DNA of 64,000 nucleotides from Allomyces macrogynus ATCC 38327 (taxonomy: Eukaryota; Blastocladiomycota; Blastocladiomycetes; Blastocladiales; Blastocladiaceae): positions 521,760 through 585,759 of the forward strand of contig GG745332.1 in assembly GCA_000151295.1 (NCBI GenBank), in the 5' to 3' direction. The notes beneath the pieces were generated by a model. The model was not told where the DNA came from and made no database searches. It saw only the letters and a list, made by a program, of their open reading frames with translations. Positions 41,926-51,534 of the stretch are shown here, one piece after another. A program made the translations under genes and the position numbers. Position 1 is the first letter of the stretch. Every line of letters starts with the position of its first letter.

Positions 41926-43476
41926 ATGTCGGGCGCCTGGCCGGGTTCAACCGACCGCGGCGCCGACCGCTCGCCGCCGGCGTTTGGCTTCTGTCCATCT
42001 CCACCACCATCGACGACGCGCGCTGGGCCCAGTGCCGACCGGATTGCCACCGTTAAAATGGTGCTGAACGGTGTGCTCATGGTGCCGCTCACCATCATTT
42101 TTGTCCTGCCACTGGCGCTCGCCGAGGTGATGATGGGGTCGTTCAGCGAGCACCGCGATCTCAAGCACCGGCTGCAGATCGAGGTCGACGCCAAGCCCGC
42201 GCGCGACAAGAGCAACCACTTGGTGATCGCGCCAGCGTCGAGAAATGTGGTTGAGATTGAGAACCAGGATCCGGCGACGCCGGCACTTGCGGCCATGCCG
42301 GCTCGTGCAGCATTTGGTATGGCACGTCGCTCCCCCATGCCTCTGTATTACCAAAAACTGACGTCGAATTGGTCCTTGAATAGCCGTCGATCCGTCCGAC
42401 ACGCCCGCCTCCTTGCGCGATTCAGGGATCCTGATGACCGCGAAACCGTCGTCGCAGTCGTTGCTCTCGGAATCGAACTGCGGCTACACGGTGCAAGTCA
42501 ATCTGTGCGGCAACGCATCTGCTCCGTCGGTCCCTACCTCTCCCTCATCGCTCCTCGCCGCCGTTGCCGACGCCATGATCCTGTCTGGCACCGTCGATAC
42601 GTCGAACACCAGCTCCTCCTCGCCCGTCCTCCACCTGCCCTGCTCTACGCTCCCTACCCAAACCTGGTGGTCGACGCACTTCACCGTCCTCCGCCCTCTC
42701 TCGCCCCACACGCGCCGCATCCTCTACGTCGCGCGCCCGCTGCACGGCGACTTGACCGAGCAAGACGTGGTCATTTCCGTCGTCACGGCCGCCGAGGCTG
42801 AGCGGCAGCGCGACGTCTTCCGCACCGCGTGCGAGCTCGGGCTCAACACGACGCTCGCCGCCGTGCTCGACGTGGTCACTGGCGCGGGGGATGCCGTGCT
42901 CGTGACGCAGCTCTACGCGGGGAGTGTGCGGGACCGGTTGCGCGACGGCCGCGCGCTTGATGCCAACGAGGCCAAGGCCGTGTGTCTGTTTGTGCTGCTG
43001 CACTTGAGCGTGCTGGCCGATATGGACATCGCGCTTGTGGATGCGTTCAAGTGGGGTGCGTTGACTCCAGCGCTGTTTCTAGTGATCCGTGGGTTAAGGT
43101 GCTGATGGTCTTCTCTCTCGCGCAGACTACATTCTCGTCAAGGACCTCGCGCGCCCGCTCACGTTCGACAACCTGATCCTCGGCGGGATCCAGTACGTTC
43201 CCCTCCTCCTCCCTCTCCATTCTCATCATCATTCCCATGACCCGACACCCTCGCTCTCCCCATTCTAGCCGCATGGTCATGGCGCATGACGACGTCGCCG
43301 ACAGCGACCAAATCCCGGAACGGTGCCGCACGGCGCTCGTCCAGTTCCTGGCCCCGCTCATCCTGATTGCCGGGACTGGCAACTTGCCGACCAACCTTGA
43401 GTCGGCGGTGCGCGGCAGGTCGGGGCTCGATACGTGGACCGAGGTGCGCCGCACGCTTGAGGAGATCCAGGACTGA
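41926..43476 (+). CDS. Unrecognised 445-aa membrane protein, possibly kinase-like, four exons
   Basis: Exons 41926-42316, 42384-43055, 43126-43192 and 43269-43476 join with phases 1, 1, 2. Residues about 45-70 form a membrane helix (MVLNGVLMVPLTIIFVLPLA). After a linker, a folded region begins near residue 250: TRRILYVARPLHGDLTEQDV, VVISVVTAAEAERQRDVF, TTLAAVLDVVTGAGDAVLVT, AVCLFVLLHLSVLADMDIAL and VDAFKWDYILVKDLARPLTF. The order (strands, a helix with Glu, a hinge-like LVTQLYAG, a long helix, then a D-x-x-x-x-D-Y-I-L-V segment) is reminiscent of a protein kinase C-lobe in which the HRD and DFG motifs are lost. This is a weak structural guess. The C-terminus (SGLDTWTEVRRTLEEIQD) is helical. 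Without the guess, it is simply an unknown membrane protein. Confidence 0.6.
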
Positions 43477-44010
43477 CGGATGGATGGGCAACTTTGAGTG
43501 GTGGAGACTCGAGTCGTGCGTGAAAGTGAGGAGGTGAACTCGATAGAATGCATTTTAGGCGATATGGTGCCGCGGGGAGAAAGGCTTAGTGGAGAGGCGA
43601 GTTGCCGCGCGCAGCGCGGGTCGCGCTCAGGTTGGTGATCGGCGTGAAGCTGCCAAAACGCACGCGCACAACAAAGTTGGACAGCAAAAGAACACGATGG
43701 AACAACGAAAAGGCATCATTATTGAACCCAAGGTAAGTAAATGAAATCACACTCCAACAAAGGCAAAAGAAAAGACGCGGTAGCGATCCAGCACGCTTCC
43801 TTACTCGAAACCCTGCTCGAAGGACGAGCAAGGGCGAGCAAAAAGAAGCAACAAAAGATTATACACTTTTTACGGGGAGGCCGACATGCACAAAAGGGGC
43901 AAAATGTACAACGCATGGTGGCGGACTCGAGCACGACGGAGGTTCGACAAGCGCGATCCGTGCAAACGGTGGCGCGCATTGCACGACAACAACGACACAA
44001 CAGCAACTCT
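43477..44010. other. Convergent 3' region
   Basis: About 530 bases between two converging stops, with A-rich stretches around 43,820-43,870 (AAAAAGAAGCAACAAAAG) on the plus strand. No gene seen. Confidence 0.5.
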
Positions 44011-45201
44011 TCAAACATGTTGCTGCTCGTCGAAAAACGTTTCAAGATCGATCGCATAGACAAACCACGCCACGTCCGCGGCGCCGCGCGGGTCGGCGTA
44101 CTCTGTTGCAATTGCGAGCCCGAGCGACTTGAGCGCGAGCCGCCGCGGCAAGTCGTCGGCACGCACGTGCACAAGCAGCTGGTGGCCCATGGGGTCGTTG
44201 GGCCCCGTCGAGAATTTCTTGCGCAGGGCGAGCGCCGCGGCACGCACGACGCGCTCAAAGACGCCCGGGTACTCGGCGAGCCGCGTGCGCGGGGTCGAGG
44301 TCTCGTCGGCGTCGCTGAACTGCACGTGGTGCTCAATCTCGGCGTGGCCGTCAATATGCAGCGTCGTGAGCCGCACGATCCCGAGCGCAAACGGGTCGGT
44401 CGAGATGGGGCGGTCGCTGCTGCTGCTGCTGCGCGGCGTCTTGGGCAAGGGGGCCGATGGCGTGCGCGCGTGGTACTTGGGCGGGGACGTCAAGTGCATT
44501 GCGACGGTCGCCCCGGACAGACTCGTCTGGTCCGAGTCGGACAGGTCTGACACGTCCACGTCGCTGTGCCGCGCATCGTACCGTGGTGGCGGCGTCGCCA
44601 GGCACTCAAGCGGAAATTCCGGATCGATCAAGTGCGAAGTGCTCAGCAGCGACCTTGGACTGAAGCTGTTGCTGCTGTTGCTCGCTTCCCGAGTCGCGGC
44701 GCGCACGGCCGAGTCTGGGATCACGACGACGGCCGCGCGGTTCGTAACACCAACCCACGGGTCCACGTCTTGGTGCCTGAGCGAAGCGGACCGGAACGAC
44801 GTCTTGAGCACCGTGACAGGCGGGACCAGGCCAGCTTGATCGTGCGCCAGGTCGCAGCTGCCCTCGGCAATCGCGAGATCAAGGGCCACGGCTGCGGGCG
44901 AGGCCGCCGCAACAAAGTGCTTGAACGCCGACGTTGACTCGGAGCCGTGCAGTTTGCCCAGCTTGATGTTGAAGAGATGCGCGTGTGGGGTGGGCGACCC
45001 GGCAGCAGCAGATAACGACGACGCCGAGTCGGCGTCTGAAGCCGATGGCGCCGATCGGCTGCCCGTCCTCGAGGCTTGACGGGAGGTTGCCGGTGCCGAG
45101 CGGCGATGGCGCGGGGTGGGGACGGCGAGGCCAGCAGCCATGAAGGCCGCAGCCGTGTTGTGCGAGACGAAGGCCGAAGGGCCGGCCGTGGAGATGGGCA
45201 T
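44011..45201 (-). CDS. Unrecognised 396-aa protein, single exon
   Basis: Open from the ATG at 45201 (MPISTAGPSAFVSHNTAAAF). The N-terminal third is Ser/Ala/Arg-rich. The middle has folded-looking segments: AHLFNIKLGKLHGSESTSAF, PPVTVLKTSFRSASLRHQDV and DPWVGVTNRAAVVVIPDSAV. A Ser/Pro-rich linker follows. The C-terminal 130 residues look like a compact domain: LGIVRLTTLHIDGHAEIEHH, VFERVVRAAALALRKKF, HQLLVHVRADDLPRRLALKS and VAWFVYAIDLETFFDEQQHV. I do not recognise it. The same frame is open upstream to 45585, but that stretch has non-coding composition. Convergent with the 445-aa gene. Confidence 0.6.
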   Translation of the reverse strand: MPISTAGPSAFVSHNTAAAFMAAGLAVPTPRHRRSAPATSRQASRTGSRSAPSASDADSASSLSAAAGSPTPHAHLFNIKLGKLHGSESTSAFKHFVAAASPAAVALDLAIAEGSCDLAHDQAGLVPPVTVLKTSFRSASLRHQDVDPWVGVTNRAAVVVIPDSAVRAATREASNSSNSFSPRSLLSTSHLIDPEFPLECLATPPPRYDARHSDVDVSDLSDSDQTSLSGATVAMHLTSPPKYHARTPSAPLPKTPRSSSSSDRPISTDPFALGIVRLTTLHIDGHAEIEHHVQFSDADETSTPRTRLAEYPGVFERVVRAAALALRKKFSTGPNDPMGHQLLVHVRADDLPRRLALKSLGLAIATEYADPRGAADVAWFVYAIDLETFFDEQQHV

Positions 45202-48200
45202 GGTGGTGGACCGGTGGTAAAGATTGGTCGTTGGCCTGATCAGCTTGGAGAACTGGTTCGAAGGGCAAGGGAGCGTCGTCCTTTTGTACCTGGGGCCAGC
45301 CAAGGAACGCAACACGGGTGTTCGCCGGCGTGCATCGATGGCCACGCCGCGAAAGCCGGTTGAATCCTTCTCCAGCAGTCCCACGCGCGCGCACACATTA
45401 ACTGGTTGAGTCGAGTGAGATTGGATCGAGGCGGCTTCCATGGAGCAGCATGGGGGCGCCCGAACGTGCGTGGAGCGGCAGGTGTGGGCCGGAGCAGTGC
45501 AGGGAAAGTGAAAGTGGTCAAGAAGCGGAGCGCCGCGGTTGAACCACGTATTCGAGAGAACAACCCGTATGTACCGACACGCCACCTCCTTCCCTCGAGT
45601 GGAGCCGACAACGTAACGGTCGAGATAGTCGGCCAGGCTTGATCAACGGCGATTACCGCACGTTTTGCCAGCGTTGTTCAGGCGCAACTTATGAATCCTC
45701 GTGGAGGTGCTCTCAGCAGCGCTCAATGTCAAGCTTGAACAACCGCGATTGGGTTGGTAAACCAGCGGGTCGCCTGCCATCACGCGGGCGGTTCGGGCCA
45801 CACGACTAATTCTCCTCCATGCAGTCCGCTTTGGCCGTCTATCCGGCCGGCATCGCCGTGCCAGCGAGCGCGCGTTACGCCCGTGGCCCCGGCGTCCAGG
45901 TCCGGGCCAAAGCGCGGGCCGTGCCATGGCCGCCGCTGGTCGGTGCAGCGGACCTTGTGCTCGACAGCGTGACAGTGCGCGCGTGCTCTCGCCCTCTCCG
46001 GCTGGGCCCGCGCGCGCCGTTGGCTGTGGAGGGACGTGATTTCTACCCGCTCTCGGTGAAGAGTTGATCATTTGAGTCAAGGACATGCGCAGGTGCACCA
46101 CGTTCCCGCGTGTAAAGGCGTTCATCATGAAGTGATCATCGACCACGTTGCAGCCGAAATGAGTGGATTGTTCGGCATGCACTTGCGCGTGCTGCAGCCT
46201 TCGGCACATGCGCACTCCGGATCGACCACTCTGTCCGCCCCGCCGCGAACAAGTGCGCACGGCACCGTCATGCAGAGGCCCCGTTGGCCGCTACCGATCG
46301 TGCAGTGATGAACTGGGGTGGATGTGCGACCTGCACCACTCGCACGTTGTGGATGGTCTCCATCCACGCTCCACGAGCCTTGAACCGACCACGCCCGGCC
46401 AGCACCGTGCCAGCTTGCGCGCAACCACCACCCGCGACCATTCTGACACCCATCCAGGGCAGGGCACTCTCGCTGTGAGCACGACGGCCACCACGCCCAA
46501 CTTGATCGAACGAACCGATTGCACGTAGAGGAGACGCCGACCAGTCCGATTCCGCGAGCTGCTGCTTATCATGGCTAGAAGCGTTTCGAATACGGGCGTC
46601 GCGGCACGCTTGAGGGAGCCGCACCGACCAGCGAAACCATCATGGATCAACATCGAACAGACCGTGAACTTGTTGAATTTCCAGAACGTCGCGCGCCGCC
46701 CGAGGGGTTTCAATATGGCTGAGGACCGAGTTGAATCGATCCGAAATACTATGCATTCTGGCGCCGCGCCCATGTCCCGCGATGGTGAAATATCTTTACT
46801 CGGAAAGGAGCCACTGCATTTGACATGAGAAGAGCAACCATGTCGCACATGCCCATGATGCATGCGCGAGACCGGTGACGAGGAGAGGAGGGCGGCTCGC
46901 AACACGGCGCTGGCAACGGCTCCAGCAACGTCGTGTAATAACTGCAAGAATGTCGCGCAACCTCGTCGCTGCTGCCGCGGCCTTGGTTCGAAATTCGCAG
47001 GTGATGCTCTGTTTTGAAATGCTTGCAATAATTGCGTATTTTCGTCATTGATTAGTAGCGTGTTGGCGTGACAGGCGCGACGAAGCAACAGGGTGATCGT
47101 GGCGCTCGCTCTTTTTATCCTAGAAGCGCGCCCTTTTCGCGGAGTTCATGAACCGGAGTGGGCGAGCCGGCCACGCCGTCGCGAAGCACGAGCACGGCTG
47201 ACTGCCGCTGCACCACCGACCGACCCCACACGCCCCACACCCACTCGCGGCGACTGCGACTTGCCGCAAGCTGTGCCCGTGCCACCCGACTCGACTGTGT
47301 ATGGACCGCGGCGCCGGCGTTGCGGGTTCTTGCGCACCAACGACCTCGACGCCAGCACCGTTGCCATCGCAGCAAGCACCACTCGCTTCCACGCCAGCGG
47401 AGACCAGCAGCAACAGCAGCAACTCGAGCGACGCGACCACGCGATAATCGGCGGGCCGGAGATCTTGGACCGGCCAGCGCCAACTCGCATCACTCGCAGG
47501 GCGACTCAGTTGGCGACGACTGTTCATTTGCCCGAAGGCGAGGCTGGCCGCGTGTGCTCGCCTGTGCGACGCTCACCTGCTCGCGTCTCGAGTTTTTGAA
47601 GGCGTCAGCGTTGCCTGCCGCCCACGGGCATCGAGTGCCCTGCCTTTGGTTTGGCAACCATCACCGACCGAGCAACCCGGACCAGGGCTTCGGTTCGAGC
47701 TCTCGACGACGCTGTGCTCCCTCTCACGCACCTGAACGACGCGCGCACACGCGGACGACTTGTGGCCCTGCCGAGGCGTCAAACAGGAACGGCGCGTGAG
47801 TGCTTGCCGACCGCCCTCAACATCGCCCAAACGCCCCCGTTCTGGAGCTCGACGACCCGGACTTACTTTGCCGACGCGACTCGCTGCCGACCAACGTAAC
47901 GCGACGCGACCGCGTGACGTGACGACTCTCGACGCGGACTGCATCTTTGCGCACCGAAGGCTCGCGGACGCTGGCTCGACCCGTTGCCCGTGCCGATTTC
48001 GCTTGCTCTTGCCCCGCTCGCGTATCTCGCCGTTGACGCCTTTCCGACCGCGTTGCAGATCGTCCGCACCGTTGGACCTGCTCCCGCGCTCGCCGTCGTT
48101 GTGCTCGCCACCTCGCGTCGCTCCCCGCTCGCTCTCCCTCGCACCTGCACGTCCCTGCACTCTCGTTCCCTCCGCGACCCTCCCCGCACGCACCGGCACC
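45202..48200. other. Three-kilobase region with no defensible gene
   Basis: The longest gene-free stretch in the window. A plus-strand frame at 45,819-46,067 opens MQSALAVYPAGIAVPASARY and ends VEGRDFYPLSVKS, and has fairly protein-like composition. A minus-strand frame at 47,088-46,291 has a few protein-like runs (WKFNKFTVCSMLIHDGF). Neither joins to neighbouring exons, so both could be remnants of decayed genes. From about 47,100 on, the sequence is likely the promoter and long pyrimidine-rich leader of the G-alpha gene. Confidence 0.45.
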
Positions 48201-48352
48201 ATGGGCGCCTGTCTCTCGTCTGATGACGAGGCGGCACGTCAGCGCAGTGCCGAGATTGATCGCCAACTCGCGCTCGATGCGGAAAAGTTCAAACGGGAAT
48301 GCAAGATTTTGCTACTTGGTGCGGACCCATCCTGCTTTGCTCTGCTGTGATC

Positions 48353-48422
<70 letters not shown>

Positions 48423-50848
48423 CCGGCCGCTATTTTTTTCGTGAAGCCAGTGACGCCCGACCNNNNNNNNNNNNNNNNNNNNNNNNNNNNNNNNNNNNNN
48501 NNNNNNNNNNNNNNNNNNNNNNNNNNNNNNNNNNNNNNNNNNNNNNNNNNNNNNNNNNNNNNNNNNNNNNNNNNNNNNNNNNNNNNNNNNNNNNNNNNNN
48601 NNNNNNNNNNNNNNNNNNNNNNNNNNNNNNNNNNNNNNNNNNNNNNNNNNNNNNNNNNNNNNNNNNNNNNNNNNNNNNNNNNNNNNNNNNNNNNNNNNNN
48701 NNNNNNNNNNNNNNNNNNNNNNNNNNNNNNNNNNNNNNNNNNNNNNNNNNNNNNNNNNNNNNNNNNNNNNNNNNNNNNNNNNNNNNNNNNNNNNNNNNNN
48801 NNNNNNNNNNNNNNNNNNNNNNNNNNNNNNNNNNNNNNNNNNNNNNNNNNNNNNNNNNNNNNNNNNNNNNNNNNNNNNNNNNNNNNNNNNNNNNNNNNNN
48901 NNNNNNNNNNNNNNNNNNNNNNNNNNNNNNNNNNNNNNNNNNNNNNNNNNNNNNNNNNNNNNNNNNNNNNNNNNNNNNNNNNNNNNNNNNNNNNNNNNNN
49001 NNNNNNNNNNNNNNNNNNNNNNNNNNNNNNNNNNNNNNNNNNNNNNNNCCCCCCCCCCCCCCCCCCCCCCCCCCCCACGTTCGCTGACGTTCGAATGTCC
49101 GACATTTCCCGGCTCGCCCGACACCCCATCTTGACGCTGCCTTCATCCAATTCTCGCTGTCCGCCACCGCCGCTGCCTGCCGCCGTGCGCCGCCGCCGTT
49201 TCGACACGTTTGGTGTCTGCCTTGATCTCACGGTGCAGGATCGGGGGAAAGTGGGAAAAGGTACGCGATCGATGAACCCGAGCGCGCGCATGGGGCGGGT
49301 GTAACCTGCTGGGCCGAATGGGATGCGATGGCCCCGGCATCCTGCCCATTCCACTCTTTTTTGAGCAATTGTTGCTGATCTCGGATGCTAATTTTGACGG
49401 CGTGCACTCTTGTGCCATTCCCGTGTTCATTAGCACCATAGTCAAGCAAATGAAGATTATTCACCAGAGCGGTACGCGCGCGCGACAGCCCAGGGTTATG
49501 GATTGGAAAGCGAGGGGAGTGCTGACATTTGACCACGGTCGGTCGGGTTCGACAATAGGTTTCACCAAGGCCGAGCTGATCGGGTACCGGTCGATTGTGT
49601 TTGCCAACATCACCGACTCGTTGCGCGGGCTCATTGAAGCGGCGCACGGGTTCAATTACGAGTACGAATGGGATATCAACAAGGTACGCGAGCGTATGGA
49701 CGCGTTTCGGCACCGGTGCATGTTGTTCTCGCCGAGTGTTTGGTTCTGACGCGAACGTTGCCGATAGCAACTGGCGCTGCGGTTCCTCTACCTGCTCGAC
49801 CACCACATCATCAACACCGACGAGCCGTCCTTGTACCCCGAGGCCGGTGAGATCATCGAGTCGATTTGGAAGGACCCGGTGATTCCGCGGCTTTTGATGC
49901 GCACGAGCGATTTTTACCTCATGGACTCCGCGCCCTAGTACGCTTCTTGTCCTACCGCCATGCTCACGCGATGAATTATGGGTTGCTGACGTTGGCTCGT
50001 CTTTTCCGTAGCTTCTTCAACGAGGTAAGGAGGATAGCCGCGCCCGACTATGTCCCAAACGAGCAGGACGTGCTGTGTGCGCGTATCAAGACGACGGGTA
50101 TGATCGAAACGAGGTTCACGACGGGCCCGCTGCACATCCAGTACGTTCCTCTCGTTTTTATCTGCACGACGTTTGCCCATGTTTCATGAGCTCACAATTT
50201 TTGTTCGTGACGTAGCATGTTCGACGTGGGCGGCCAGCGAAGCGAGCGCAAGAAGTGGATTCACTGCTTTGAGGGCGTGACATCGATCATTTTTTGCGTG
50301 GCGCTGAGTGAGTACGACCAGACGTTGCTCGAGGACTCGTCGCAGAACCGCATGGCCGAGTCGCTCGTGCTCTTCGAGTCGGTGCGTGAATCGAGCCATC
50401 GCGATGGTCGTTGCCGCTGTCGTCTTGACTGACGCCCGGGGTTCTTCGACCTAGGTCATCAACTCGCGCTGGTTTGTTCGGGCGAGGTACGCACGGCTTT
50501 ATCGTCCCTTGAGTCGTAATCTCGCCGCTGGAGCGCAACGGTGCTGACCTTTTTGTCCCCCTCCCCTCGCCATGCAGTATCATCCTGTTCCTCAACAAGC
50601 TCGACCTGTTCAAGGAAAAGCTCACAAAGGTGCCGCTCAGCCGGTACTTTGAAGACTACACGGGTGGCGACGACTTGAACAAGGCGGCCAAGTATATTCT
50701 GTACAAGTTTACGCTGCTAAACCGGCTCAAGCTCAAGATCTACCCGCACTTGACGTGTGCGACCGACACGTCCAATATCCGGCTCGTCTTTGCTGCGGTC
50801 AAGGACACGATCTTGCAGAATGCGCTCAAGGATAGCGGGATCATGTAG
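48201..50848 (+). CDS. Heterotrimeric G-protein alpha subunit, 356 aa, nine exons
   Basis: Membrane-bound GTPase that relays receptor signals. Exons: 48201-48318, 49239-49260 (22 nt), 49434-49471, 49559-49683, 49768-49937, 50012-50140, 50216-50381, 50455-50486 and 50578-50848. All phases agree and the length is standard. The N-terminus MGACLSS carries Gly2 for myristoylation and Cys4 for palmitoylation. The P-loop [20 protein letters not shown] is assembled from three exons. The other G motifs are ARIKTTGM (switch I, with Arg and Thr), [13 protein letters not shown] (switch II, with Gln), LFLNKLDLF (NKxD) and TCATDTSNI (TCAT). The extreme C-terminus is KDSGIM, so the Cys four from the end that pertussis toxin modifies is absent. 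Intron 1 is about 920 bases and contains an assembly gap, a CT repeat and a C run. Coding sequence appears complete despite the gap. Confidence 0.95.
48355..48419. repeat. (CT)n dinucleotide repeat
   Basis: About 32 CT units in intron 1 of the G-alpha gene, 36 bases after the donor. True length may be wrong, since it lies 43 bases from an assembly gap. Confidence 0.95.
48463..49048. other. Assembly gap (586 N)
   Basis: A run of undetermined bases inside intron 1 of the G-alpha gene, flanked by a CT repeat and a run of 28 C. The open frames crossing it are artefacts. No G-alpha coding sequence appears to be missing. Confidence 0.99.
49049..49076. repeat. Homopolymer run of 28 C at the gap edge
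   Basis: Directly abuts the N gap. It may be a real poly-C tract that stopped assembly or an artefact of it. Other C/G runs in the window (60,210-60,230 and 62,348-62,362) show that such tracts do occur here. Confidence 0.9.
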
Positions 50849-51534
50849 ACGCGGCGCGAGTGTCCCTCCCGCCGCCGCCGCCACCACCGCTGTTGGTCGC
50901 GCGCGCGCCCGTGGGTCGCCAAGGTGCGGCCCTCCTGTAGAGTTGCGGCGCGCGACAGTTTGTTCTTGTCGTTGTGCCGCTCGTTTTTTTGGTCCAAGTT
51001 TTGTCGGGTTTTGGACGCCGTCGCCGCTCGTTCGCGCGGTCGGCACTCGCCGTGCCCGCGCGGGATTCGGGTCGGTTCGTTTTTTTATTGTTTGCTAGAG
51101 TACATTGCATGTTCGGGAATGAATTTGTTGGTGTTGCTGTTGGCCGTTGCTCTTTCAGTCAAAACGAGGCCAATGAAAGGGCCGAACTGGTTGGTCATGC
51201 ATGTCCCTCGGGCAGTCGATGGCCTTCGGTTTCGACGCGTGTCGTAGACGTGGGCGTTGCTGCCTCGGCCCCATCGTCCCATCCTCCCTCTCGCCGTGCA
51301 CAGCGACAAACGACGCTGCCGTTCCGACTCTCGACGACATCAGCACGCGCGCCGTGTCCGCTCCGTCGGGCCGCAACTTGCTGCACCTTCTCGCCCCGCG
51401 CTCGTCGAGCTTCTGCAGCCCTTCCCGGCTCGGCTCGCGGCATCTGTCGCACGCCCGCGCACGTCGCCCAATCCCCTCTGCCGCCTGTACCACCCGCGTG
51501 CCCGTTCGCCACCTGCCTGCAGCCGCTGCGCACC
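50849..51534. other. Intergenic region between G-alpha and the coiled-coil gene
   Basis: About 690 bases. Pyrimidine-rich toward the end (CCCATCGTCCCATCCTCCCTCTC near 51,270), as a long leader would be. The downstream frame is open through it but encodes non-protein-like sequence. Confidence 0.5.

Noticed and set aside
45819..46067. 82-codon plus-strand frame as a small gene
   Set aside because: Composition is passable but nothing else supports it, and it sits in a region of scattered remnants.
49049..49076. C run as a possible telomeric or centromeric tract
   Set aside because: A plain homopolymer inside an intron next to an assembly gap, with no telomere-type unit and genes on both sides.
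48239..49354. Long frames across the N gap on both strands
   Set aside because: They exist only because undetermined bases contain no stop codons; their ends are simple repeats.
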